The notes: generated by a model from the sequence alone, not told the origin. Shown: positions 49,163 through 62,718, counted from the first letter of the stretch. The stretch: DNA of 64,000 nt from Watersipora subatra (GCF_963576615.1 NC_088708.1:8184001-8248000), one strand, 5' to 3'. Program-made: numbers and translations.

Positions 49163-49384
49163 TCTAGCATCGCATCATCTGTGTATAAAGATAAGAGATT
49201 GGAGAGGTGGTACAGATAGTCAAATTGTGTCTAGCTTCTAGCATCGCATCATCTGTGTATAAAGATAAGAGATTGGAGAGGTGGTACAGATAGTCAAATT
49301 GTGTCTAGCTTCTAGCATCGCATCATCTGTGTATAAAGATAAGAGATTGGAGAGGTGGTACAGATAGTCAAATTGTGTCTAGCT
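49163..49384. repeat. 74-bp tandem triplication
   Basis: Three directly adjacent 74-bp copies, each starting near TCTAGCATCGCATCATCTG and running through GAGGTGGTACAGATAGTC. The copies appear identical over almost their whole length, so the expansion is recent or homogenised. Confidence 0.95.
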
Positions 49385-49864
49385 CTATTCTGACTTTTCA
49401 GTCTTACGTTGATCACTAATTACCATTTTTCCTAAGTACTCATAATATATTACTGTCATTTGGTTTACACATTGTAGGCCTGTATTTATTGCTTTTTAGT
49501 AGGTCTCATAGTCATCAGTCAGCGATCTAAAGTAACTGAGATCAGTGATCTTTATCTAACACTAGAGATTAGTGTATTTCTATACAGATCATCTTGTATG
49601 CAGTTTTGTAACATGTTAATGATGTAAATTGCTTTGGCAGAGTAGGGACATGCATAACTAGCTATTATGCTATGTATAACTAAATGCATTGCTCGTGCTG
49701 CCAGCTATCTTATGTTCTTTTATTATTAGTTAGCACTTCCTGTTTCCTATGGGCTGTAGTGGACTTATATGTATGTGTATATGACAAAACACTTACAGAT
49801 TTGTCTACTCGTGTTCCATAAAGATATTTGCCGTTGATTTTATTAGTCAAGCAACCTTACTTAA

Positions 49865-50740
49865 TGGTTGACTTGCAACAAAATTCACATTACAGTTATT
49901 TGGTATCAAAAGATTCACCACGTCTTACTCTGTTGTGTTGTAAGTGCCAAATATGTGGAAATGTGATTACAAGCTCTTAAAAGCTCAAAAACGAAAAGCC
50001 GTCGTAGATTGAAATCTCTTTATTTCGATGGCGTAACCACGAAATTTGGTTATCGTCTTGTCACGTATGTTCTCATGTAAATTGAAAGGCCAATACAAAG
50101 CTCAATATAAAACTTATTGTAGTACTACTTTATGACAAACACTTCGGGTTTTACCGAAGACCCCGTATCAAATATAGATGCTCGCTACTTTACAGTTTTG
50201 TTTCGGCCTGGTCTAATCGGCAAGTCATAATCTGATCATGTGACCCAATATTTCGCAAATAATTTTTGCAGCACTTTTCGATTATCACAGGTGACCAACA
50301 GGCTCGTCATGATTATTAGACAATGATATGTACTGCTTCAAGCTAAGGCTAAAAAATTAAACAAATTTTTACATAAAGTTATAAAATATCACTGCTAAAA
50401 GTGACAGCATTACGATGACGATAAAATAGACGCGTAAGAACAATAGACATGGTTTTATTGAATGCGTGAAGTATATTTTTGAAAGTATTTCGACGAATAA
50501 GGTTGCAAGAAAGTGTAAACAGAAACCATCTCTCACAACTACATCACATTTGAGCCGTTTTGGAAAGGGAATCCAAACTACGGCGGTCTCGTGTGGCTGC
50601 GATTTTCTGTTCGTTTTTTAGCTTTTAAGAGCTTGTAATCACCTTTCCACATATTTTGCACATACAACACAACAGAGTAAGACATGGTGAATCTTTTCAT
50701 ATCAAATAACTGTAATGTGAATTTTGCTGCAAGTCAACCT
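49865..50740. mobile_element. TTAA-flanked long-TIR MITE, copy 2, complete
   Basis: Flanked by TTAA (49861-49864, 50741-50744). Terminal inverted repeats of about 130 bp begin TGGTTGACTTGCAACAAAAT on the left; the right end is GCAAGTCAACCT. Both arms contain the TTACTCTGTTGTGTTGTA segment and AGCTCTTAAAAGCTCAAAAAC. The inner part matches copy 1 in the opposite orientation. No transposase frame. The TTAA target points to piggyBac or Kolobok machinery; the ends differ from the CCCTTTCG family seen nearby. Confidence 0.9.
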
Positions 50741-52971
50741 TTAAATAAGTGGTGTGCATGGCAATCTACGAATATCATTTGTTTCCGCTAATGTTAGTTT
50801 AATTTTTGTGGTCATATGTGTTCATTTTATTGTAACCAAATTTAGTACAAATGTGTTTGAAATAATTGTCATCGGTTTGATGTGAGTTCATACTTCTATT
50901 CTATTTCTACTCTAATACATACTAGAGGTGATGCCATTTATTCTTTCTCTTGCCAAAACATGAATTTTAAAATTCCTGCAATGCATGAGTAATTGCGCAG
51001 CAAGGCATTAAAATATTATAGTTTTTTTTGTGATATACATGCCTGGCAGTCATTTTGTTTGAAATTTTTCCCCCTTATTTTGTACAAATTTTTAACAATA
51101 AAAAGCCCAATCGCAATGCGAACTTAAACTGCATTGTCGTTTTGAGTATTGCAAGCAGCAGCTGTGCATGATGAGGACACAAATGCCTTCCGGACCCCCT
51201 TTGGCTTGAGTGTCTCTGTACCAGATGTCAAGGAAAGCCTTACTATTGGAGAAACATTGAACTGCAGTATACTGGCTGTTGACCAATAGGCTCAAAAGAA
51301 AGTGTTTTGAAGAAATATGGCATCCGATGTCTTCTTGACTTGAACTTATCTGTTTTACAACTTGTTCGACTTTTTACTAAAAATAGCCGTACATTTCAAT
51401 AGCCTTATTATTTGTAGGGGAATAGCTAGCAGGGCAGATCTTAGGTGAGATTTCCAGCTGTTCATAGAACTATACAAATGCTTCCCTCCTATGTCTAGTT
51501 GGCCATCAATGTGAATAGTCCATATAAAGTGCCAAAGTGAAACTCAGTCGTTGGCTAGAGTAAAACTTCATTCACTGTGAAAGTCCAACAAATGTTATAA
51601 TATGTCAAATCTCACTAGCAAACCACATCTTTATTCCGAAGTTGTACTATTGTGCATTATTACTTAATTCATTTAGAAAACTGTCTAGCTGGTTGTAAGT
51701 TTAGTTGATTGTGTTTAAAATTAAGTCAATACAAGCCACCTTATATAACCTATTGTATATAACCTCTTATGGCACCTGCAATTGATTGACAAGTGTTAAC
51801 AGTTACCTCGCAAACAAATGTTCTATGAAGTAAATTTACATAGTTGATCAATCTTCTACTTGCACCTTCTATCAAGTGTTTATCTCTTCTCCCCTTAGGT
51901 TGTAAGGCTACAGTTCTTTATCGACTCGGTGTTACCTAGCAAGGTTTCTGTGATTTGCCATAATTTTGCCCCGCACTGTCAATGAGGTTAATGGTAGTGG
52001 GAAAAATTTTAAGTTTTTGTCGGACTCTTGCTTTTTTATCTCCTTTCCTTTTAGAAATGCTGAAAAAGTTATTTTCATCTCATCCATAGCTTGCTGCCTC
52101 AGTGAAAGAAGTAGGTTTATTTCAAGTTTTTGATAATATTCATTTTAGCGCTGTCTTCATTGTTAAATGACTAATTTTGAGATAAATGAGAAGATATATT
52201 TATTTACTTTATTGCAAAACTCTGATCTTGTATATATATTCTCAGAATAGCAAAAAATTTGCATATCACTTGCCAAAATAAGTGAATCATCACCTCTCCC
52301 AGCTCTTCGTTCCACACATTCCTCACGCAGCTTAAAAGTCTGTTGAAGCAAACCCTTTTGTTGTTCAAGTCAGTCTATCCTAAACATGCAACGATTGTGT
52401 GTAAATTTCCATGAAGATTTTTATGTTGGCGTATGCATGTTTAAAGATAGTTGCTGTCCAATATCAGCATTTCTTGGACTCCAATCAAAGTAATCATTCT
52501 CTCTTGTATTATAGTCGGCTAGCCAATTGCTCTGCATATTAAATTGCAAGCTCCATGATGTCATGCCTCAGCTGGCACACGTATATGCATTTATTTCCAT
52601 AGTAATACGAACATGGCTCGTTGTATAAATTGTTAATTTGTAAAGAGATGCTAAAATCCTTTCTTTGTGTACAGCAAGGACACCTATTGCATGCTTGGTT
52701 GGCCATACAGTTCCTCTACATTTGCTTGCATCGATATATATTGCGGTCACATGGCGACTGCTCATGCACATCTTTCTAGGTTCTCATCGGAAAGCACAGG
52801 TACAGACGCTAACTCAACTGCAGTGACTACTCGCTGCAGGAGTCTATCTCTCTCAACAGCGGCGATCAGTTGGGTGTCCTGAGAAACATCGATTACGCGT
52901 CTAATCAATAGATCTTATGTGGAAGAGTATTCTCAGTTTATAGAACTTGAAGCTGTATGAAGGTAAACATG

Positions 52972-55900
52972 CCACCCTTCTCGGTCAAGCCCCGCGGTTT
53001 ACCCTCCGATTTGCCTCTTAGCGATCTCGCTCCGCTGCAGGAGTACATCGGTTCGACTGGTGGACTCTGGAAGATTTACCGTTCAAAGCTGATATCTTCA
53101 CAAGTGGTAGGCTACTGCACTCATTTCATCATTCATGTGTACTTGTCTGCTTACCATTTTGTATATTGTATAGTGTATACATTTTGTATACACTTACATG
53201 TACGCTCACATGTTTACTCACTCATATGTACCTAATATGTACATGAACATATATGTACACTCATGTGTACCTAATGGATACTCACTTGTGTTTGTACACT
53301 CATATGTACCTAATGGATACTCACTTGTGTTTGTACACTCATGTGTATTTAATACTTTCGCATTTGTTTATGGTTTGTACACTCTTGTGCTTAACTAGTT
53401 TATACCATACTTTCTCTCTTGCCATGTTCGGCTGCAGCTACAGCAAACTATTAGTTAGCTTGTGGTAGGTATAGTATCTTATTCATGAGCGAAATCTAAG
53501 GGTCTGCGCACATCTATTGTCTGAGGAATCCAGAATTCCAAACACATGCATAGAACAGCAGACTGGCTACCTGATATAAAACTAGGTAGAAATAATTGTT
53601 TTGGATCCATTGTACTATTTCATCTACATGTATATTGCTGGGTGACTGACCATTTATGGAGTTGAACATGCTCGTGTACAGCCAGTCTCTCAATAATCAA
53701 TTCACGCTTCTGTCTACCAGCAGAAAACTGGGACAGCTTGGTCAAAGGCTCAGTCAATCTGCTGCCCGTGCTGACATCAAAGTGTAAACACAAACATTCT
53801 CAATATTTATACTCACTGATGTTGCCATCAGCTTCTTATCCAACTTCGAGTCATTTACATTTATGTCAAACATAACAAGATATGAGCTGCAGATACGCGC
53901 ATTCAACCTGAGTATTACATCTTCACATTTCGTTGATCTTTCAGGAAGTATCAGTGTTCGTATTTGACAAAAATGTTTGTCGCAAGCACAAACAGAAGAA
54001 GACAATTCTCAATGCAGTCTGGAAGCATGTGGATATGATTCAAAACATACAGAAGTACAGCAATGTTACACTTAGAATAGTTTTGACGGCCAAAGAGAAC
54101 CGGTTTGTACTTCCTGTCTGCTCTGTACCATTCGTGTTGGCTGCAGTTCGGCTTTTATGCTTCTTCAACTTTATGTGTATTGTTTGCTCTACACTTAGCT
54201 AATGTTGTACCGTGTATGCTATTGGGGTCTCATGATATTATACCATGTATGCTACTGGGGTATCATAATGTTGTAGGCGCTATGTGGCCTACGCCTCGGA
54301 GCCAGTGCTTGGCAGCCTTGCCAATATCATGGGAGATTATCCTTATGATATCAGCCAATCACACGCTGCCGTTCTTAATGTAAGCTTCAGTAGTTGAAGA
54401 CAGCAGGCACACGTGTTGCCATCTCATCGTAGGGTTGGGTTCACTCAGTTGTAAGAAAGCAATGATTAATGTATTACTTAAAAAGCTATATGTGAATCGT
54501 TGACTCTAAAAATAGTTCTTTCGCGATATGGAGGTATGCATAGAAAAGTTTCAATAGATTATTGTCTTTTTTGATATGCTCGAAGCTGAATCTTTGATAG
54601 GTCAGCAACAATTGGAAAGATAAGCAATAGTTAGACATAAAACTTAACGTAGCATGTAATTCTACTCTCAGGGGGTACGCGCATTAGTTAGGCACTCTCC
54701 CAAACCACATTTGTAAACACTCTCGGTACATTTAGGCTATCAAAAAAATATTTTGCTCAATGATATGAAGGTAATGTACTCATAACAAGGTAATGTTTGG
54801 GGCATGAAGGAGAGCACTTGTATATACTCATCATAGGAAGTTCATTTCATTCTAGTTATGTGGGTATTACACAACTTACATATAGTTTGATACTCAAAAC
54901 CCACGCGTAAAATCACTTGATATATACAGGCCTCCGCAACCTACTCAGTTACTTGCCTACTGTGACAATATTCCTTCTCTTGTTTTGTTCGGTCTTGCGT
55001 AAATAATGGCACATATCAGGAAGGGCATCTTCATTGCGAACATCTTCGGAAGCGCTCCGTTCTCAACATCAGCAATCCGGCACATGCTTTATCGGCAAAT
55101 GATTTTCCTTGGCTGGATGCCATGGCAATAGTTATAAATTGCTAGGGAATGTCACTTGATATCATGTTTTGATTTTGTAGAAGATGACTTTGTGTGAAAT
55201 GGAGATAAAGTACGGGGTGATAGAAATAGCCGAGGCACTTTCCTATCTCCACCTTTACGAAGCCATGGTGCATTGCGATGTTTCCCCGCGTAACATTGTC
55301 GTATGCAGCAATGGTTGTTGGCGCCTTTCTGGTTTCCACTTTGTTATGCAAGCGGAAGCCCCGCACCAGCTGGTGAGTTGTTACATTTTTTGACCTTGAC
55401 CCTTTAGCTCCTAATCTTATACACAATTGCAATGTTAAACCTTTAATTCACTCTCATTATGTTTATATGTTAAACAAATTGTGTACGCTTATCAAGTTAA
55501 ATCATGTTAAATCGAAAGACTCATCGCATCTTCAAGCCTAGAGAGTGATAGCAAGCAGTAAAGGCTGGTTCACACTATATCGACGTAAGTCAGCATTTTC
55601 CTTTCGGCATCTATCGTCGATTATGTAAACCGTAAACCGATGGCATCGACGAAGCAACGCGGACACGTCGGGAAAGTTTGCAGCTGTCAAACTTTCCCGA
55701 TATTTCGTTAAACATCGACGACCGCCTTTCAAACGTAAACCATTTTGGCGATGGTAATTTGCAGTCACCGGTAGAGTGATTTATTTATTTTCATTTGTGA
55801 CCGTTGCTGCGGGACTAGTATTTGATTTCAGTCATGCGAAAACTAAGAGGTTTCTTCGCGAAAATTTAAAAAGGAAAATGAGAATACTACGTCACTGATG

Positions 55901-58900
55901 CAAACACGGATGAGTTTGTGATAGTGTGAATATGGTTATCATCGACGATCACCAAAGTATTGTGGCATCAACGCCGAGATACGGAAATATGGCGATATAG
56001 TGTGAACGAGCCTTAAGGGCATCCATTTCTAGTTATCCCCTCTTAGATCTGTATGAGTTGTGATAACTAAAGGAAGAGGCAAGTCAAAGGGTTCTTATAT
56101 GAGACTCTCAGCATGGCTGGTACAACTAAATGTATATTAGGCCCAGGCTGTTGTTTATAATCTAAGAGTAGATATCAGATGCTGCTGTTCTATCTGTTTT
56201 ATGTTGTCGACTTTTCTCAGATAATAAACCAAGGCAAACAAGACTCTGTTAGCGCAGACTTTCTGCAGCCGGATATAAACTTTATTGATCCGTGCTTGTT
56301 CACGGGCACACCTACTCAAGAGAGTGACATCTTCTCCCTTGGCATGGTCATCACGTATGTCTACAACAACGCCATCTCTCTTATGGAAGGCACAGCAGTT
56401 ATCAGCGAGTTGCGTCGTAATTCGACCAAGGTTAGTCATCATTGATCTTTCATTCGTACCATTTGTGCTCTTTCAGACGACGTTGGTTAAGAATGTTTAT
56501 ATATCAGTGTTCAGCCGTTACAGCTGACTCTCAACGCTGACTTTTTAGTCGCTTATCCCAAAAGCTCCGTTTAACTAAAAAAGTGTTTACTTCCATCGTC
56601 TAAAGATTGCAAAACTTTCTGTTCAGGCTGTCGGTAAAGTACATGTATATCTATGTTGGTTATATTATTACAATTTACCTAGTCAAGTGTTTACTATTGT
56701 TGAGCTGACTTTCAATTCTCCAGTGAGAGTGCAAAACCGATGGGTAGCTTTGTGACTGTTTGCTTTATTCATTCTCTTCTGTGACTCGAATGACACTGCT
56801 AGAAGTCGTATTCTCCTGATAATTTCTCTTGCTAATGCATCAAATATTTATATAAATCTATGCTAGTACTAAACCCTTTGATGTTAGCATTGCTAGCAAA
56901 TTCTTTTCACGTTTGCCGCTGTCACTTTTTGCTTTGTATAGTCAGTTGTACATTGGTTTTTAACCATAATCCATTCCAGAAGGCTGTTCAAAAAACAATT
57001 TGTTCGAAATCTAAAACTATTTGTTTTATTACAGTTAATATTAATAATTTTAATCCTTTCCAAGTTTAGAAAACAATTTTTAAAGCGTTTACCATTTTAC
57101 ACCAAAAACTGTTCACACATGTAATATGAGAATAGGTAATACATATATGTAAAATACAGTGATTGTCTCATAATATTCTATTATTAAACTAGACTAGCTT
57201 GAGGAATGTACTGTACTGCTGTATCTGTAGCACCTTGTATCTTAGCCTTGTTCACTCAGAGTCTCTGTACTGTATACCATAAATAACAAAGTGTAGAAAT
57301 AGACTGTGTGTTTTATTTTAATACAAGTTTCCTAAGATCATGAAAAAACAAAGCATTTTATATGTTTTAGTTCTACCAGTTTTAAGATAACATTAAAGCA
57401 GTGAAGGCCTATGCTAAAGTTACAATCTTAAAATATTCTAATGAAGGAGTCTAATTACGAATTTTAGCAAAGATTATGTATAATAAAGTACAGTAAGTAC
57501 AGATATAAGTAGAAGTATATTATAGAAGTACAGATTTAAGTATAGTAACATATGGTAGATTGCTAAATTTTTTATCAAAGTCCTAGGCGTGAAGTTCTCA
57601 AATTTAATGGCTGAAATCCAATTTGATCGAAATCAGAAGCTTTCAAATGCCGATGTAAATGACTATAATTTTGTTTTGCACTCATTCTCTTTCACCTGAG
57701 GTTCACCTGGGGTTCACCTGGGGTTCACCTGTGGTTCACCCGAGGTTCACCTGTGGTTCCCCTGGGACCCTGAGTAACTTGCATTATTGCTTTTAATTTC
57801 ACAGGATTATCAGTATGTATAGTATAGAATACCATTGCATTGATAGCTTGACTAGGTACTTGACTTGTGCTGCCTCAAACATTTAGGCCAATAAAACTGG
57901 TTTTCTTCTTAGATTCTTACATCTTTATTCCTTGCTCTTCGTTAACTCTTTATTTGTGTTTCCCATTTTTATCTTTGCCATATTACTGTCTTAGAGTTTC
58001 CCTCTATGCCATATTACTGTCTTAGAGTTTCCCTCTATGCCATATTACTGTCTTAGAGTTTCCCTCTATGTCTTATTACTGTCTTAGAGTTTCCCTCTAT
58101 GCCATATTACTGTCTTAGAGTTTCCCTCTATGCCATATTACTGTCTTAGAGTTTCCCTCTATGCCATATTACTGTCTTAGAGTTTCCCTCTATGCCATAT
58201 TACTGTCTTAGAGTTTCCCTCTATGTCTTATTACTGTCTTAGAGTTTCCCTCTATGCCATATTACTGTCTTAGAGTTTCCCTCTATGCCATATTACTGTC
58301 TTAGAGTTTCCCTCTATGTTTTACGCCGAGCTAGCAGAGGTGGCGAGTTGTTTCACAGACATTGGTTCCTCTGTTGGAGTATCACCATGCGCGCTCTGCC
58401 TGTCAGTGATTCTGTCATATCATTTATTCATGTCTATAGAGGGAATAGACTGAAATCGCCCACTCATTGTCTTACAGTACAATGGGAATTATTCCTCTAG
58501 GTTCACATTATTATTATTCACATTATTTATTCACGATTCTCTATAACAAGTCCGGAGCTTGTTTACTTGTGGCTCACATTCCTGCGGATGTAATAAGAGA
58601 AGCCATGGCCATGTATGATCTCCGTATTTATGCACCAAATCTAGTTGTTTTAGTATAATCGACATTGCATGTGCGATCAAATTTTGACTGGCAATCACCT
58701 TTACAGACCAATTTCTTTTAACATGCACCGTAAGATTCAAGCAAATATTTAGTACATGAGTAATTTCCATAGTTTTAAAAATGAATAATTTTTAAATTCT
58801 ATAGTAAAACAAAACTGAATGAAACACTACAGTTTTGTAAGTAAATCCAAAAAAACTCGGAGAAATTGGAAAAGAGCAAAAATATTAAAAATTATATATA

Positions 58901-61900
58901 CATATATTAATTATGTTATTAATTATGTTTAAATTATATTTAGTATAAGTTAAAGTAAATTAAACCGCATACTCCTACCAGCCACCTACTAACCGCATAC
59001 TCCTACCAGCCACTACCTATACATGAAAGCACTGCTGAGCCTACACTTTCCTTCCGTGTCTCTGAGGTAAATTAACTAATAAAAAATTTTTTTACTTTAT
59101 TCATTTAAATAATTTATTTTTGTACAATGTTTAATATAATTTTGGTCTATAACGCTCCAATTTAACTCCTTCAAGTATATAGCATTGTTTTTTTTAATAA
59201 ACCACAAAGTGATCTTCTAATACTCTTTATAATGTGACGCAAATGTAGGAGCGGATTTACTTTGTATGTCAAAGAGTTTGACAGTATGTTGCTTTCCTTC
59301 ATGTTACATTCATGCAAGATAAGTTATTTATGATGATACATAGATGGTGTCGTGTATTACATGTACATGTAGCCTAAATACATGGATGGTGTCATGTATT
59401 ACATGTACGTGTAGCCTAAATACATGGATGGTGTCATGTATTACATGTACATGTAGCCTAAATACATGGATGGTGTCATGTATTACATGTACATGTAGCC
59501 TAAATACATAGATGGTGTCATGTATTACATGTACGTGTAGCCTAAATACATAGATGGTGTCATATATTACATGTACATGGAACCTAGATGTGTATGGTGT
59601 TATTTTGTAATGTGGTGCATGAGAAGTAAATGGTTACTAGTCTGTGATAGTTACTAGTCTGTGATAGTCTGTCTCATTCAGTTCGCTGAGATATTTTGCT
59701 CCATTACCAGGAGCTAGAGCAACATAAACTCCTCTCTTTCTTGTAGGAAGTGCACCAACTCTACAATGAACGGGTGAGTACTTAGTCTTTATAATCTCAC
59801 ATTCGCATCTAAAAACATCTTTGACTCCCTTGGCAATGCTTGTTCACAGCTTCACACCGTGTCTCTAGGGTATTCTAAATATGCTTCGATGTTTGCAGTA
59901 GACCTGACTCATTGCCAGGGCTGTCAGACATTTCTATATGAAACTGTTTTATTCTCTCGCATTCTAATTTCTTTTCGTGAATATTTAGGGTAAGTTTTGT
60001 CTGAGAGTTTTTGATCAGACAGGTTTTGATTAGGTTAGCCGACAGACTCTTTTTGGTGTCACTAGCTAATGTACAAAGTAGCTAAGGTGAAAAGATCCTA
60101 ATACTCCCGGCAAACATCCACATACAAAGTTAGATCTGCTTTTATAAGATAAAACTGCCCCGTGTTGAAGTGGATCCTTCTATGAAAATGCACTGTAATT
60201 GGTTCTACAGCCCAACAACGAATGGTGCTTCTGTAATTAATACTGTAGGTAAATAGAACAAAGTCCTTAAGTAAGATCAAGTAAAAAACAAAAATACAAA
60301 TTGAATTAATAAAGTAATAATCAAATAAAAATTTGTATTGTTACATTAATTTAGAGACTTCCTAACAACAGTTTAGACTGAGTGATGAATAAGTTCATAG
60401 GTAGAGGCAGTGGTAAGAACACGCACCGTAACTCACTCCAACTTAGACTAGCTAAGATTTATGCTAATTTAGTTCATATATTCTTTATTATTTTTTGATT
60501 TTCAATAGTCTCTTCGCTTTTGCTTACGAAGTTGCGATGTTTAAAATAACTTGTGTTTTGGAAAATACTTCAGATGTAGAGCCAAATTTTTACAGAAGTT
60601 TTTTGTTTTATACTGGAAAGTTGTAAGTTATGGTGGCTATTAGTTGGGGTTTGACCGTACTTGACCTTATCATTATAAAGATTTATCCTACGAATGGTTA
60701 CGCTGCCGTTTGCATTCAGTTAATTCTAGACACCTCTCTTGTCTATTTACAATTTTAGGCCGAGAAATCGCACCTCATCCCATATTTTTATGAGCTTTTA
60801 TTATTTTGCTGATCTTGAGGTATATATTTTGTTGTGAAAAAACTATGGCATTATTGAAACAAAAAGAATTATCATAAAAAATTGTGCAATCTGAAAAAGG
60901 TGATGGGTTTTTAAATATAAATGACTTCCGTATATGTATATAGAAGCCACTTTGCACTTGAGGTATGAATACATGATTACTTTTATACAAAGGTTTTGCG
61001 AAGCTTCGCGCAAGTGACATCACTTCTTGACAAATTTGTTTCACCATCATTTAGTCGCTAGCTTGATCAAGCAGCAATTCATGTGATTGCGAGTGTTTGT
61101 GACAAGCGCCAGGCACAGCTCACTTGGAGGCAGCCAGTGCAGCACTTGCCTTCTGCTTAATTAGTCTCGTTAATTTCTCCTTAATAAAGCCGATGCAGCA
61201 CATTAACCAAATGGTCTGGGCAGCTCCTTGAATCAAATCTAATATAAAACTTGACAGAATTACTAGTCATCGCTGTCTTATCGCTGACGTATCCTTCCAG
61301 TCCTCATCCCGTCAATAACATAACCTATTGTGAATTGTGTCAATAACCTATCTTGTCAAATAGAAATCCATGTAAAAGTGTCGTGAGGTGTTAGTATTCA
61401 GTACCAATAGAATATTCAAGTTTTGGTTTGTTGGCCTGTAATGGAGTTATCCGCTCTACAGATGACAAGCGCCTACAATGCCATCAAGTCTAAGATACCG
61501 CAAGGTTTACAGCATGGTCTCTCCAAGATGATCAGCTTTGACATAGATACTCGGCCGACAGCCCAGCAGCTCATGATGGTCAGTAGTGCACCATTTGTCA
61601 GCGCTTGTCTGTAGCTGTTAGCTCTTGTTTTTGTTAACGTTTTCCTTTGCGAACATCGACAGTTGTAGACACCATGGACATTATTTAAGCACATTACAGC
61701 ATGGCTATCTGACTCTATCAGGTTGTCTAAGGCCGTAAGCCTGCATAATGGAATGGGTTTGAGTTGATCAAAACTCCAATATAGCCATACATTTCCGTTA
61801 TCCAGGTAGATTATAACTATGTTACACTGTATGTAAATGAATGAATCATGCATTGGTATTGTTTGATGTAACGATATATCAGCAGCAGGGACACTACCCT

Positions 61901-62718
61901 TCATACGTGCAGTTATTTAGTCTAGGAGTATATGTCAGCTAGGGTATTTTCGTTAGTTTGGACCAAGAATTTGTGTTCGCGCTGTTCTCACCAAATTAGA
62001 CACGCTTTTAGTGTTTTATTGATGTTGTTGCCAGGCGTGGTTGTGTGATGCATCACTGCACTGGGTAGAAGCGATGCAAGTGTTGAATACATAACTAGCA
62101 TTATCGGAGCTTTAAATTGTGTCCCTCAAGAATAATGATGGCAGGATGATTGGTGTTTTGAAGTAAAGCCTCATTTGCCCAGCTAATTTGCTTATAAGGA
62201 AGTTATTAAAGCATTTCAAAAATTATATCCACAACATGCTTGACGAAGTCTCTCTTAGCAGCATTCACACTTCTCCGAGTGAAATGTGCGTACGGTGATG
62301 GAATATTTTACTGTGTCATGTTGCTGTCCTTAAGTCGTATGCTGCTGAGCAAAGCTTTAGTTGCGTCATTAAGCATTTTTACGAGATTTGATTATGCACT
62401 CACGGTTGTGTATTATACTAGGATAGGCTATCTTTCCATTATTCGATTGTAAGGATTAAAGATTGCACTTGGTGAACAGGCATGGCACCACTAGACAATT
62501 ATTTCCTAATTGTCACGCGCTCTCTAGTGTGACATCAGATTGAGCATTGCATACGGAGTAAGACGACTCTCATTGCACTTCCTTTGTAGCTCGGCTATTA
62601 TCATGATCCGCTCATCAAGTACTTAAAAAGACTCAATCACTTTGAGACTCTGACAGAAGCCGAGAGAGGAGTTGTGCTCTCCAAGGAATTACCTGAGTGC
62701 ACCAAGCACCTACCTCAG
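52972..62718 (+). CDS. SCYL2: SCYL2-like pseudokinase, partial (8 exons seen)
   Basis: SCY1-like pseudokinase; the family acts in clathrin-coated vesicle traffic at the Golgi and endosomes. Exons seen: about 52972-53103 (start uncertain; holds IGSTGGLWKIYRSK, the degenerate Gly loop), 53945-54112 (EVSVFVFDKN, beta3 strand), 54277-54379 (YVAYASEPVLGSLANIMGDY), 55181-55372 (EIKYGVIEIAEALSYLHLYE, then VHCDVSPRNIVV and GFHF), 56221-56430 (SDIFSLGMVI), a 27-bp exon 59747-59773 (EVHQLYNER), 61462-61578 (DIDTRPTAQQLMM) and 62590-62718 (HDPLIKYLKRLNHF). All joins are in phase. As in human SCYL2, the beta3 Lys is Phe (VFVFD) and DFG is lost (GFH); unlike the human HGN, the catalytic loop reads HCD with the Asp and the later Asn kept. 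The activation-segment APE is not recognisable. HEAT repeats and clathrin-binding tail should lie beyond the window. The first exon may instead begin upstream of 52972. Confidence 0.87.
53220..53350. repeat. Degenerate minisatellite in SCYL2 intron 1
   Basis: About three copies of a unit of about 39 bp containing GTACCTAATGGATACTCACT and TTGTACACTCAT, becoming irregular at both ends. Confidence 0.75.
55562..56013. mobile_element. Harbinger-like MITE (452 bp) with TAA target duplication
   Basis: Left end AGGCTGGTTCACACTATATC; right end, inverted, AGGCTCGTTCACACTATATC, one mismatch in 20. Perfect TAA on both sides (55559-55561 and 56014-56016), the 3-bp TWA target of PIF/Harbinger elements. 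CG-rich inner motifs (ATCGACG, CATCGACG) recur. No coding capacity. It lies in the SCYL2 intron before the exon at 56221. Confidence 0.85.
57691..57768. repeat. 12-bp tandem repeat (GGTTCACCTGGG)
   Basis: Six to seven copies of a GGTTCACCTGRG-type unit with few changes, in the large SCYL2 intron (56431-59746). Confidence 0.9.
57977..58318. repeat. 31-bp minisatellite, 11 copies
   Basis: Units containing GCCATATTACTGTCTTAGAG followed by TTTCCCTCTAT. Copies are nearly identical; two carry GTCTTATTAC instead of GCCATATTAC. The unit is unrelated in sequence to the 31-bp array in STARD7. Confidence 0.95.
59336..59585. repeat. 42-bp minisatellite, about 6 copies
   Basis: Units containing GATGGTGTCATGTATTACAT then GTACATGTAGCCTAAATACAT, nearly identical except for G/A changes. 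The array ends about 160 bp before the 27-bp SCYL2 exon. TACATGTACATGTA inside the unit is self-complementary. Confidence 0.93.

Larger units (their letters stand above)
48209..52971. other. Intergenic region between RPP40 and SCYL2
   Basis: Begins with the RPP40 3' UTR; AATAAA near 48617-48622 is a candidate polyadenylation signal. It holds the 74-bp repeats and a full long-TIR MITE (listed separately). Frames at 48427 and 51092 show no resemblance to known proteins. The right part (about 52650-52971) may include a first SCYL2 exon that I could not place. Confidence 0.5.

Noticed and set aside
52667-52882. Possible first SCYL2 exon (frame starting MATAHAHLSRFSSEST at 52763)
   Set aside because: Only faint resemblance to the SCYL2 N-terminus, and the available donor does not join in phase to the next exon.
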